A stretch of DNA of 45,274 bases, from NCBI RefSeq assembly GCF_005405365.1, contig NZ_BJDX01000014.1, forward strand, positions 1 through 45,274. The letters run 5' to 3'. Every line of letters starts with the position of its first letter. Positions within the stretch are counted from its first letter, which is position 1. Below the pieces are notes generated by a model. It ran no database searches, was not told where the DNA came from, and saw nothing but the letters and a program-made list of their open reading frames with translations. Position numbers and translations under genes: made by a program. This DNA is from Enterococcus xiangfangensis. Its GTDB lineage: Bacteria; Bacillota; Bacilli; Lactobacillales; Enterococcaceae. This document shows positions 16,166-24,850 of this stretch, one piece after another.

Positions 16166-16657
16166 ATGATAACTCAAATTCGTGTTGATGATCGATTGAT
16201 TCATGGACAAGTAGCGGTGGTTTGGACAAAAGAATTGAATGCTCCACTACTAGTAGTTGCAAATGATGAGGCAGCAAAAAATGAGGTAATGCAAATGACG
16301 CTAAAGATGGCAGTACCAAATGGCATGAAGTTATTAATTCGTTCAGTAGAGGACGCTATTAAAGTATTCAATGATCCTAGAGGTGCTGACAAACGTATTT
16401 TTGTCATTGTAAATAGTGTATCGGATGCTAATAAAATCGCTCAAAATGTCGAAAATTTAGCAGCTGTAAATGTAGCCAATGCTGGACGATTTGATAAATC
16501 TGATCCAAAAACAAAAACAATGGTTTTCCCTAGTGTGCAGCTAAATCCTGATGAACTAGCAGCTGCCAAAGAATTGTCTCACTTGGAACGTGTTAATAGC
16601 TATAACCAAGTTTTACCAACAAATCCACAATTAAGTTTAAAAGAAGCATTAAAATAG
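16166..16657 (+). CDS. PTS mannose-family EIIB component
   Basis: A 163-residue EIIB that receives phosphate from EIIA and phosphorylates the sugar during transport. The signature IRVDDRLIHGQVAVVWTKEL holds the active histidine at about residue 14. The central region (VVANDEAAKNEVMQMTLKMA, then PNGMKLLIRSVEDAI) matches the family. GAGGAGG precedes the ATG. EIIA and EIIB are separate proteins here rather than a fused ManX. Confidence 0.94.
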   Translation: MITQIRVDDRLIHGQVAVVWTKELNAPLLVVANDEAAKNEVMQMTLKMAVPNGMKLLIRSVEDAIKVFNDPRGADKRIFVIVNSVSDANKIAQNVENLAAVNVANAGRFDKSDPKTKTMVFPSVQLNPDELAAAKELSHLERVNSYNQVLPTNPQLSLKEALK

Positions 16658-16669
16658 GAGGGAACCAAT

Positions 16670-17479
16670 ATGTTGATGCATGCAACGATGGCAGCTTTAG
16701 CGGTGTTTATCTGTTTTGCGGGGAACTATTTGACTGGACAAAGTATGATGGAGCGTCCTTTAGTGGTAGGACTCGTAACGGGTATTTTGATGGGAGATAT
16801 GAAAACCGGTATTTTAATGGGCGCATCATTAGAAGCAGTCTTTTTAGGAAATGTAAATATTGGAGGCGTAATCGCAGCAGAACCAGTGACTGCAACTACT
16901 TTAGCAACTACTTTTGCAATTATTTCTAATGTGGAACAAAACGCGGCGATGACATTAGCAGTACCAATCGGGATGTTAGCAGCATTTGTCGTAATGTTCT
17001 TAAAGAATGTCTTTATGAATATTTTCGCCCCAGTTCTGGATAAGGCAGCACGGGAAAATAACCAAAAAATGATCGTCACGCTTCACTATGGTACTTGGGT
17101 AATCTATTACTTGATTATCGCATCAATTTCTTTCATTGGGATATTGGCTGGTAGTGGTCCGGTAAACACATTTGTTGAAAATATTCCGCAAAATTTGATG
17201 AATGGTCTTAGTGCCGCCGGCGGATTGTTGCCTGCAGTAGGGTTTGCCATGTTGATGAAGTTATTGTGGGATAACAAACTAGCAGTTTTTTATATCTTAG
17301 GATTTGTTCTAACCGCGTATGTTCAATTACCAGCTATAGCAGTTGCCGTTATCGGTGTAGTTATATGTGTTATCAGTGCACAAAGAGATCTTGAAATTAG
17401 AGATGTCGGCAATGGTGCTGGAAATCACCACACCGGTTCCATGACTAAAACTGAAGAAGAGGAGGACTTTTTCGCATGA
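16670..17479 (+). CDS. PTS mannose-family EIIC component
   Basis: A 269-residue membrane protein forming the sugar channel with EIID. It has the ManY-type N-terminus with FAGNYLTGQSMMERPLVVGL and VTGILMGDMKTGILMGASLEAVF, and several membrane spans reaching to about residue 245. GGAGGG precedes the ATG, 12 bases after EIIB. It overlaps EIID by four bases. The sugar cannot be deduced; mannose-family systems take mannose, fructose, sorbose, N-acetylated hexosamines or fructosyl-amino compounds. Confidence 0.93.
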   Translation: MLMHATMAALAVFICFAGNYLTGQSMMERPLVVGLVTGILMGDMKTGILMGASLEAVFLGNVNIGGVIAAEPVTATTLATTFAIISNVEQNAAMTLAVPIGMLAAFVVMFLKNVFMNIFAPVLDKAARENNQKMIVTLHYGTWVIYYLIIASISFIGILAGSGPVNTFVENIPQNLMNGLSAAGGLLPAVGFAMLMKLLWDNKLAVFYILGFVLTAYVQLPAIAVAVIGVVICVISAQRDLEIRDVGNGAGNHHTGSMTKTEEEEDFFA

Positions 17480-18303
17480 AATTTCAAGAAAATCTAACCA
17501 AAGAAGAAAAGAAAATGATGCGCTCAGTCTTTTGGCGTTCATGGACAATGAATGCTAGTCGTACAGGAGCAACGCAATATCATGCTGTTGGAGTAATCTA
17601 TACATTACTACCAGTAATTAATCGTTTTTATAAAACAAAAGAAGAGCGCGCAACAGCAATCGTTCGTCACACGACTTGGTTCAATGCTACAATGCACATC
17701 AATAATTTCATTATGGGGCTTGTGGCTTCAATGGAAAAACAAAACAGTGAAGATGAACACTTTGATCCTAGTTCGATTACAGCCGTTAAAGCATCCTTGA
17801 TGGGACCAATCTCAGGAATCGGCGACTCATTTTTCTGGGGGATTTTACGAGTAATCGCAGCTGGAATAGGAATTTCATTGGCAGCCACGGGTTCTCCTTT
17901 AGGCGCGATCATGTTTTTATTAATCTATAACGTTCCTGCTTTTCTGATTCATTATTATGCATTGTATAGCGGCTATTCTGTTGGGGCTAGCTTCATTCAA
18001 CGTATGTACGAATCAGGTGGTATGAAGATATTAACAAAGGCTTCTAGTATGCTAGGCTTAATGATGATGGGCTCAATGACGGCTTCAAATGTTAAATTCA
18101 AAACAATTTTAGAAGTCAGTGTAAAAGGTAGTAAAGAAGTAATGAAGATCCAAGATTATCTTGATCAATTGTTTGTCGGGATTATTCCCCTAGTTGTCAC
18201 ACTATTTGCTTTTTGGTTATTACGGAAAAAAGTTAATGTGAATATTGTAATGTTTGGAATCATGTTTTTAGGGATCGTATTAGGATTGTTAGGTGTATGT
18301 TAA
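17476..18303 (+). CDS. PTS mannose-family EIID component
   Basis: A 275-residue EIID, the second membrane partner of the mannose-family transporter. Typical features are SVFWRSWTMNASRTGATQYH near residue 15-35, HTTWFNATMHINNFIMGLV near 65-83, and ASLMGPISGIGDSFFWGILR near 110-130, with C-terminal membrane spans. It overlaps EIIC by four and the HAD gene by seven bases, so all three are translationally coupled. Confidence 0.94.
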   Translation: MKFQENLTKEEKKMMRSVFWRSWTMNASRTGATQYHAVGVIYTLLPVINRFYKTKEERATAIVRHTTWFNATMHINNFIMGLVASMEKQNSEDEHFDPSSITAVKASLMGPISGIGDSFFWGILRVIAAGIGISLAATGSPLGAIMFLLIYNVPAFLIHYYALYSGYSVGASFIQRMYESGGMKILTKASSMLGLMMMGSMTASNVKFKTILEVSVKGSKEVMKIQDYLDQLFVGIIPLVVTLFAFWLLRKKVNVNIVMFGIMFLGIVLGLLGVC

Positions 18304-19007
18304 ATAAAAGTGCAGTCTTTTTTGATATCGATGATACACTATTAGATAATTATAGTGCGTTCAAGTGTACATTGAAAAAGTATTTTCCAGATTCTTCAAT
18401 TGATGAGAATCATTTTTTAGGACTTTATCGTGATTTTCGTTCGCATAGTGAGAAAATTTATCAACGATATCATGAAGGGAAAGTTGGAGCAATCCATAAT
18501 TATGATCGCTGGTCATCTGTTTTAAAAAGACTAAAGGTAGCTGATGATTCTAATAGAATTGATCTGGATAATTATTATCATGAGTGTCAAAAGAAGCAAG
18601 CGTTGTCTGTTGAAATGACTATTCTTTTGCAAGTTTTAAAAAATGCAGGTATTCTCTGTGGTGTTTTAACGAATGGATTTACCCAACAACAACAAACTAA
18701 ATTAGACCAGTTGAAACTTAGTCGTTTCATTGATCCAAAATGGCAGTTTATTTCAGAAGCATTAGGCGATGCCAAGCCCAATGTGAGTTGTTTTCAAAAG
18801 GTGGCGGATCAATTACCGGCAGATATTACAAAAATACTCTATTTAGGAGATAGTTATAGAAATGACATTGTTCCTGCTCTAGCCGCAAATTGGGAACCGA
18901 TTTGGTTAAACCGTTTTGGCGACAAGGATGAATTGTCAGTACTAGAAGTAAAATATAATGATGAAGCAGTGATAGAATTGTTATCTCGACTACTTAGCAC
19001 CCGATGA
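18297..19007 (+). CDS. HAD-superfamily hydrolase (YjjG-like phosphatase)
   Basis: A 236-residue HAD subfamily I phosphatase. Motif I is FFDIDDTLLDNY near residues 8-19 with both aspartates, motif II the threonine in GVLTNGF near 120, motif III the lysine in LGDAKPNVS near 160, and motif IV LGDSYRNDIVPA near 182. The helical cap between motifs I and II fits YjjG-type nucleotidases and sugar phosphatases. It starts inside the EIID gene (seven-base overlap) and ends the operon, so it probably acts on the sugar phosphate or a derived metabolite brought in by this PTS. The substrate is inference. Confidence 0.88.
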   Translation: MLNKSAVFFDIDDTLLDNYSAFKCTLKKYFPDSSIDENHFLGLYRDFRSHSEKIYQRYHEGKVGAIHNYDRWSSVLKRLKVADDSNRIDLDNYYHECQKKQALSVEMTILLQVLKNAGILCGVLTNGFTQQQQTKLDQLKLSRFIDPKWQFISEALGDAKPNVSCFQKVADQLPADITKILYLGDSYRNDIVPALAANWEPIWLNRFGDKDELSVLEVKYNDEAVIELLSRLLSTR

Positions 19008-19031
19008 CACACATATAGAAATTTGATCAAA

Positions 19032-19085
19032 AAAACTATCGCAGTTCAGAGTATGTTTAATCCTACTTTGACTGTGATAGTTTTT
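19032..19085 (+). terminator. Terminator of the PTS-HAD operon
   Basis: A long stem pairs AACTATCGCAGT (from about 19034) with ACTGTGATAGTT up to 19082, with one wobble and extra pairing toward the loop, followed by a T-run. Confidence 0.85.
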
Positions 19086-19173
19086 AGTACGATGATTAAA
19101 CAATCTTAGCTGAACATTTAATCAGATGACAAGTTGTCTAAGATACGGTATTTTTATTGGGGGAGGCTAAACG

Positions 19174-21684
19174 ATGCGACAAGAGACACGGGAACAATTA
19201 TTGGACTTATTGGCACAAAAAAAAGCTTCAACAACTCAAGAAATTGCAGATGCTATTTCATTGAGTCGATCAGCTACAAGTTTGTATTTAAATGAATTAT
19301 TAGATGGAAATGAAATTCAAAAAAGTGGGACAAAACCAGTCTATTGGTCAATCGCAACACCAGACTATAATGAGGCTGGAGATGTCTTTTTACAATATAT
19401 TGGAAGCGAAGGCAGTGCAAAAAAAGCAATCGAAAAATGTAAAGCGGCTGTCTTATACCCACCATTAGGTCTGCCGCTTCTTTTACATGGAGCGAGTGGC
19501 GTAGGGAAAAGTTTTTTGGCACAATTGATTTTTGACTATTTACACGAAAAAAAATATAATGGGGCACAAAATTTTTTTGTTTTCAATTGTGCAGACTATG
19601 CGAATAATCCTGAATTGCTTTCTTCGATTTTATTTGGCCATATCAAAGGGGCATTTACCGGCGCTGAGAAGGAAAAGAAAGGTCTTTTAGCTCAGGCCGA
19701 CAATGGTGTTTTATTTTTAGATGAAGTCCACCGATTATCTCATGAAAATCAAGAGAAATTATTTCAATTTATGGATACTGGAAAGTTTCGGCCTGTGGGA
19801 GAAGAGGCGGAATTGATTCATTCCAATGTACGGTTATTATTTGCTACAACGGAAATACCTGAAGAGGTCTTGTTACCGACATTTTATCGTCGTATTTCGG
19901 TGATTATTGATTTGCCTACATTTCATGAGCGGCCGATTTTTGAAAGGATAGAACTTGTTAAATATTTATTTGAACGTGAGTCAAAACGAATCAAGAAAAG
20001 CATCACGATTTCAAATGATATTTTTTCTGCACTAGCAACACAAGAATTGTCGGGAAATATTGGAAGCTTGGCTAATCAGGTAAGAATGGCTTGCGCAGAT
20101 GCCTTGCGTATATCTCCAAACAGTCAAGAATTAGTTGTTGGAGAAAACAAGCAACCTGTTATTCAAATCAATTATCCTCCTGCTCCGACATTAGTAGAAG
20201 ATACACATCTTTTTGTCAAAAAAATCACGCCGCTTTTGCAAATAACTGATTTTGTTAAATTAAAGGAAGAACTGCGATCTTTTGATAGTCGATATTTGGA
20301 AAATACCGTGACATTAATAAATGACAGTCTAGCACTAAATATAAAAACAAGTATTCAAAAACAAAACCGTTGTGTTATTGATAACGAGCTGATGACGAAA
20401 GAAGCGCTAGAGACCGTTTGCAGATTGTTGCAAGTGCTAAAAGGAGAACTATCTTCCCAAAAAATAGAAGAGAAGATGTATTTGTTTTCAAAACAATATC
20501 CTAGGACATTGCTGCTTGTCACGAATCTTACTAAAAATGTACCCTCAGAAGTCCAGAATTTTGTTGCTTTTTTCTTGGGAATCCTGTTAATCGGCAAGGT
20601 CTCAGAAGAAATTCGTTATCAAGCACTTCTTGTTGCGCATGGTAACGCAACGGCAAGCAGCATTCAAGCAGTAGCCAATAAAATGTGCGGCGACTATGTT
20701 TTTGATGCAATTAATATGCCGCTCTCTTCTTCAGCCCGAGACATCGTAGCAGAAGTCAATGATTGGCTTTCTGAAAGAGACACCTCTGAAGGAGTTATCA
20801 TGTTAGTCGACATGGGGTCGTTAACACAACTTTATAAAAGTTTGAAACCTCAGATTTTAGGGGAACTTCTAGTGATCAATAACTTAACAACTTCTTATGC
20901 ATTAGAAATTGGGCAACAATTGGTCAATGGGAATCTTTTTTATGAAATTGCGAAAAAAGCTGAACGTGATTTTGTTACTAATGTACAGTACTTTGAAGGA
21001 TTTTCTGTGGAAAAAAATGTGATCATTGCAAGTATTTCTGGACGTGATGTTGCTAAAAAAATTAAAGCAATTTGCGAGAAATATTTTAATCCAGATATTA
21101 AACTCATAGTGTTGAATTTTAGCGAATTAGTAAACACCTTAGAACGGGCTTATTCAGAGGAGGGATACTTAAAAGAGACAGCTGCGATCTTGACGACTTC
21201 TTATTTAGATAATAAGACGCCTGTCACGAATATCAACTTAATTGATGTTTTAGATGAAGATGCTGAAAATCAATTGAACATGCAATTAAAAAATTTGATT
21301 CATCCTAGTAGTATCCCGTTATTGGTAAATGAATTCATTCATTTCTTTTCTAAAGAAGGCCTATCAGAAAAACTTGAATTTTTAAATCCAGATGTTATTA
21401 TTCGGCAAGTAGAAGATGTGGTTGGAAAATGTGAGAAAAGATTTAGCTTGCAGCTAAATGCTAAGATGAAGTTTAATCTGATGATGCATATAGCCTTAAT
21501 GGTAGAACGTACTATTCTAGGTGCAGAGGATTATCCAGTTCCAGAAGATATCAATCAGCTAAGTATCAATAGCAAACCCTTTTATCAAAATGTCCAAACG
21601 ATCTTTTATACACTGGAACAATTTTATAAAATTAAAATATCAACTTGGGAACTCTATATAATTTATGAAATTTTAATTGGCTAA
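19174..21684 (+). CDS. Sigma-54-dependent transcriptional activator, LevR family
   Basis: An 836-residue activator of sigma-54 RNA polymerase. An N-terminal helix-turn-helix (about 1-60, with SRSATSLYLNELL) binds DNA. The AAA+ domain (about 85-330) has Walker A GASGVGKSF, the sigma-54 contact motif GAFTGA in HIKGAFTGAEKEKKGLL, Walker B GVLFLDEVHRL and arginine-finger region. A PRD-like region is followed by an EIIA-mannose-like domain with phosphorylatable His489 in LLVAHGNATASS, and a C-terminal PRD with His772 in LMMHIALMVERT. These histidines should let PTS phosphorylation tune activity. GGGGGAGG precedes the ATG. It lies next to the only -24/-12 promoter I see. Confidence 0.94.
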   Translation: MRQETREQLLDLLAQKKASTTQEIADAISLSRSATSLYLNELLDGNEIQKSGTKPVYWSIATPDYNEAGDVFLQYIGSEGSAKKAIEKCKAAVLYPPLGLPLLLHGASGVGKSFLAQLIFDYLHEKKYNGAQNFFVFNCADYANNPELLSSILFGHIKGAFTGAEKEKKGLLAQADNGVLFLDEVHRLSHENQEKLFQFMDTGKFRPVGEEAELIHSNVRLLFATTEIPEEVLLPTFYRRISVIIDLPTFHERPIFERIELVKYLFERESKRIKKSITISNDIFSALATQELSGNIGSLANQVRMACADALRISPNSQELVVGENKQPVIQINYPPAPTLVEDTHLFVKKITPLLQITDFVKLKEELRSFDSRYLENTVTLINDSLALNIKTSIQKQNRCVIDNELMTKEALETVCRLLQVLKGELSSQKIEEKMYLFSKQYPRTLLLVTNLTKNVPSEVQNFVAFFLGILLIGKVSEEIRYQALLVAHGNATASSIQAVANKMCGDYVFDAINMPLSSSARDIVAEVNDWLSERDTSEGVIMLVDMGSLTQLYKSLKPQILGELLVINNLTTSYALEIGQQLVNGNLFYEIAKKAERDFVTNVQYFEGFSVEKNVIIASISGRDVAKKIKAICEKYFNPDIKLIVLNFSELVNTLERAYSEEGYLKETAAILTTSYLDNKTPVTNINLIDVLDEDAENQLNMQLKNLIHPSSIPLLVNEFIHFFSKEGLSEKLEFLNPDVIIRQVEDVVGKCEKRFSLQLNAKMKFNLMMHIALMVERTILGAEDYPVPEDINQLSINSKPFYQNVQTIFYTLEQFYKIKISTWELYIIYEILIG

Positions 21685-22028
21685 AACTACTTAGAAAGAA
21701 GTTCCTTACTAGAAAAATTAGTAAAGCCGTACGTTCCTTTTTTTGGATCGTTAACTATATAAATTATCTGCGAATTATTCTTTTACTTAAAAGAAAGCTA
21801 TCGATAACAAGGACGAAGTATCTAAATCTTTGATCGCTTGCCATTTAATAATAAATATAATGTTGAAAAAAATGATATTATTAAATTGAAAACAAATGGG
21901 TTGAATATAATTTTTTGATGATAAAACAATTCAATGATTTTACAATTCACTAGATAAATGTAATGATTAATGTGTATTTGTAAATTGGGAGTCGGCTTTC
22001 AGTCGACTTATTTCCTATAGATTAAGGA
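21685..22028. other. Gene-free stretch after the sigma-54 activator
   Basis: AT-rich with no coding frame that has a ribosome site. A short hairpin (TTACTA with TAGTAA near 21707-21725) followed by T7 at about 21739-21745 may act as a weak terminator. AGTCG/CGACT near 21991 could pair in the leader of the next gene. Confidence 0.35.
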
Positions 22029-22037
22029 GTGAATATC

Positions 22038-22631
22038 ATGAAAAAAATTATTGTCTTAGGTTTATCGGCAGCGCTGCTTGCGGTTTTAGCAAGTTGCGGG
22101 AGCAATCCGGAATATTCGAGCAGTTCCAGTTCTAGTTCTGCACAAGAAACAAGTCAAACAAAGGCAAGTGATACAACGGATACAGATTTTAAGGTGAGCG
22201 TCGATGACGCGATCGAAGCTTATCAAGAGGCGTATCCTGATAGTGAGATTACATCCATTGATTTAGAAACCTCATTGGGAAAATATTTGTATAAAATCGA
22301 AGGTGTCGATGACGACAAAGAATATGAGCTACGAGTAGATGCCAATACGAAAGCTGTTTCTAAAGAACGTGAAGAAAATCTAGATACAGAAGATCAAGCG
22401 GGTGTTAAACGAACAGAGGATAAATTGGATTTGCAGGATCTGTTGAGTATCAAGCAAGTATCTGATATTGCTGAAGAACATGTTGGAGATGGGAAAGCGA
22501 CTGATTGGAGTCTGGATAAAGAGGATGGGACGACTTATTGGGAGATCAAGGTAACAAATGGAAATGAAGAAACAGAAGTTAAAATTGACGCGAAAACAGG
22601 TGAAGTGCTAGAAACTGATGTAGACGATTAA
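22038..22631 (+). CDS. Lipoprotein with two PepSY domains
   Basis: A 197-residue surface lipoprotein. The signal peptide ends in VLASC (cysteine at about residue 20), then a run of serines and a Thr/Asp-rich linker. Two PepSY units follow: VDDAIEAYQEAYPDSEITSI to about residue 110, and SIKQVSDIAEEHVGDGKATD to the end, each closing with a VDA/IDAKTGEV-type strand. PepSY domains are thought to inhibit or chaperone secreted peptidases. AAGGAGTG before the ATG at 22038 decides the start over an in-frame GTG at 22029. Confidence 0.85.
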   Translation: MKKIIVLGLSAALLAVLASCGSNPEYSSSSSSSSAQETSQTKASDTTDTDFKVSVDDAIEAYQEAYPDSEITSIDLETSLGKYLYKIEGVDDDKEYELRVDANTKAVSKEREENLDTEDQAGVKRTEDKLDLQDLLSIKQVSDIAEEHVGDGKATDWSLDKEDGTTYWEIKVTNGNEETEVKIDAKTGEVLETDVDD

Positions 22632-22698
22632 AAATTATTCCATAAAGATTATGCAAATGGGTGACTTTCAAACAATTAATGAAACATTGTTTGTTTTA

Positions 22699-22738
22699 AA
22701 AAGGGGATGGGGCATGCTTTTTGCCACATTCCCTTTTT
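22699..22738 (+). terminator. Terminator of the PepSY lipoprotein gene
   Basis: AAAAGGGGATGGGGCA (22699-22714) pairs with TGCCACATTCCCTTTT (22722-22737), with two non-Watson-Crick positions. Confidence 0.85.
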
Positions 22739-22765
22739 GTATGGAGTGGACTACCAGAAAAAGTA

Positions 22766-22797
22766 AAAAGACACACTAAAAATAAAATGTGTCTTTT
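22766..22797 (-). terminator. Terminator of the ABC exporter operon
   Basis: AAAAGACACA pairs with TGTGTCTTTT around an A-rich loop; on the minus strand it ends in TTTTTACTTTTT, downstream of the permease stop. Confidence 0.75.
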
Positions 22798-22859
22798 ACA
22801 AATATTTTTCCCGTGATTTTCTAATGATAGAGTGTTTTCCAGTGAGTGTAAGACAGGAC

Positions 22860-23948
22860 TTAAACTTTTCGGTATTTTTTTAATCCAGTAATATTTAATA
22901 AAGTAAATCCCGTGATGAATAAAATCAAAATCAGCAGATCAAATTTAATCGTTTCCCAGCCTTGGCCTTTGATCATGATGGCAGTCAAAGCGTCTCCTCC
23001 GTAACTCAAGGGAAAGATATAGGAAAGATAGCGCGCCCAAGGTGCCATGGTATCTAATGAGATCAAGCCTGAAAAGAAAATCTGCGGAATGACGACTAAT
23101 GGGATAAATTGGATCATTTGAAATTCAGAGCTGGCAAAAGTCGAAACAAAAATTCCCATGGAAAGGGCGGTTAACGCAATCAAAATGTTTGTTATAATTA
23201 CCCAAATCAAATTTCCAGCAATGTGCAAGTCAAGTACATAAACTGAGAATAGACTGATTACAAAGGTTTGGACAATGGCAAATAAGCCATAGCTTGCTAA
23301 ATAGCCTAAGACGATTTCGCTGCGTTTGATTGGTGTCGCTAACAAGCGCTCCAATGTTCCGCTAGTCCGCTCTTTTAATAACGCGATGCCGGAAATAAAA
23401 AAGACAAAAAAGAAGATGAAGAAACCAATCAAAATTGGAAATATCTTGTCAAAGAAGGTACTATTGGCACCGCCATAGACATAAGAGTTTTTGATATGGA
23501 GCTTTTGAACAGCAATAGGTTGGGCATTGGCCGCCGATTTTTGCAACGCTTGACTCATTTCTTTTATTTTGCTGGTTGTTAAAATATTTTGGATCATAGC
23601 TTTGATACTTGCTGTATTGCCGGGGTCTTCGTTTTCATACGTCACTTTGACAGCTGAGTTATCCAATGTGATAAAAGCAGTGAGATCGTCTTTTTCAATC
23701 ATGTCTCGAATCGTTGTTTTTTTAGGGTAGCTCTTTATTTCAACTTTGTCAGCAGGGAAATTGTTTGCTAGCGTGGAAGGGACAGTATCGTCTATGCCGA
23801 TTGTCACTTTAGTTTCTGAGTTTGAATCAAACACGATATTCATTAACGATAAAATAAGGATCGGAGCAATCAGCATGAGTGCCAAGGTTCGTTTATCACG
23901 AATCAATTCTTTTAATACTCTAGTTAAAACTGCATTAAAACGCTTCAT
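22860..23948 (-). CDS. ABC-2 type transporter permease
   Basis: A 362-residue permease of the ABC-2 (NatB/DrrB/YhgE-like) class. One N-terminal membrane span (about 22-40) is followed by a large extracellular domain to about residue 170, then five spans with the family motif LLKERTSGTLERLLATPIKR near 205-225, between spans two and three. It pairs with the ATPase encoded upstream, overlapping it by 14 bases. Context with a TetR regulator points to export of a drug, bacteriocin or toxic compound; the substrate is unknown. Confidence 0.9.
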   Translation of the reverse strand: MKRFNAVLTRVLKELIRDKRTLALMLIAPILILSLMNIVFDSNSETKVTIGIDDTVPSTLANNFPADKVEIKSYPKKTTIRDMIEKDDLTAFITLDNSAVKVTYENEDPGNTASIKAMIQNILTTSKIKEMSQALQKSAANAQPIAVQKLHIKNSYVYGGANSTFFDKIFPILIGFFIFFFVFFISGIALLKERTSGTLERLLATPIKRSEIVLGYLASYGLFAIVQTFVISLFSVYVLDLHIAGNLIWVIITNILIALTALSMGIFVSTFASSEFQMIQFIPLVVIPQIFFSGLISLDTMAPWARYLSYIFPLSYGGDALTAIMIKGQGWETIKFDLLILILFITGFTLLNITGLKKYRKV

Positions 23949-24675
23949 TTGTCTCGCCCTCCGCTTTTAAGAAAACTTCTTCAATAGAATGCACTTTAAA
24001 TTTTTGTTTTAGTTCAGTTGGACTGCCGAATGCAAAAATTTTCCCGGCGATGATTAAGCCGACAGCGTCACATTTTTCAGCTTCATCCATTACATGTGTG
24101 GTAACAATGATTGTTTTTTCTGCTTCTGTTAGCAAGCGGAGTTGGTTCCAAATAGCCGCACGTAAACTTGGATCAATCCCAACAGTAGGTTCATCTAAGA
24201 CAATCAGATCGGGATCAGCTAATAAAGTGATTGCTAGAGATAGTCTGCGTTTCATTCCGCCAGAATACGTTACGACTAACTGGTCAATAAATTCGTTTAA
24301 ATTGACCAAATTCATCGTTCGCTCGATTGCTTGAGTCAATTCTTCTTTTGACATCTCGGTCAATTGTCCAAAGAAAAGTAAGTTTTCTTTGGCAGTCAAT
24401 TCATTGTATAAAGCGTTACTTTGTCCCATATAACCGATTCTGCTTAATATTTTTCGATTGGGCATTTTAGTTTGAAAAACGGTTGATTCGCCTTGATCCA
24501 GCTTTTCCATCCCCAACAAACATTTGATGGTAGTAGATTTCCCAGCACCGCTAGGTCCGATCAATCCGATGATTTTTCCAGTCTCTATTTGAAGATTAAC
24601 ATCTTTTAAGATCGCGTGTTGATCGAAAGATTTGTAGGCGGCGGTCATTTTTGCCGCAAATTTATCAGTAGTCAT
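23935..24675 (-). CDS. ABC transporter ATP-binding protein
   Basis: A 246-residue ATPase of the ABC-2 exporter class. Walker A is GPSGAGKST near residue 39, the Q loop follows, the signature is YSGGMKRRLSLA near 139, Walker B is LIVLDEPTVGIDP near 158 and the switch histidine is in TTHVMDEAEKC near 190. ACAGGAGGAATAA precedes the ATG at 24675. It is the first gene of a two-gene operon with the permease. Confidence 0.93.
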   Translation of the reverse strand: MTTDKFAAKMTAAYKSFDQHAILKDVNLQIETGKIIGLIGPSGAGKSTTIKCLLGMEKLDQGESTVFQTKMPNRKILSRIGYMGQSNALYNELTAKENLLFFGQLTEMSKEELTQAIERTMNLVNLNEFIDQLVVTYSGGMKRRLSLAITLLADPDLIVLDEPTVGIDPSLRAAIWNQLRLLTEAEKTIIVTTHVMDEAEKCDAVGLIIAGKIFAFGSPTELKQKFKVHSIEEVFLKAEGETNEAF

Positions 24676-24716
24676 TTTATTCCTCCTGTAAAGCCTCTAT
24701 TTTTAAACTATTAAAA

Positions 24717-24744
24717 TTGACATGTCAGACAGGGTGTCTATTAT
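24717..24744 (+). promoter_or_regulatory. Promoter of the TetR gene with embedded operator
   Basis: TTGACA (24717-24722) and TATTAT (24739-24744) are 16 bases apart. The spacer contains the inverted repeat AGACAGGGTGTCT (24727-24739), well placed for repression by the TetR protein. Confidence 0.6.
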
Positions 24745-24758
24745 TTTGTACTATATGA

Positions 24759-24786
24759 ATTATAAAAGGACAGCTGCCTGTTGCAA
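24759..24786 (-). promoter_or_regulatory. Promoter of the ABC operon with embedded operator
   Basis: On the minus strand TTGCAA (24786-24781) and TATAAT (24764-24759) are 16 bases apart; the spacer holds the near-palindrome AGGACAGCTGCCT (24767-24779), centred on CAGCTG. Confidence 0.55.
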
Positions 24787-24850
24787 GGAAAGAATAATGA
24801 TAATGAACAAATGAAAAAATACTGTTCACTATTTTGAGGAAGGGATAGAA

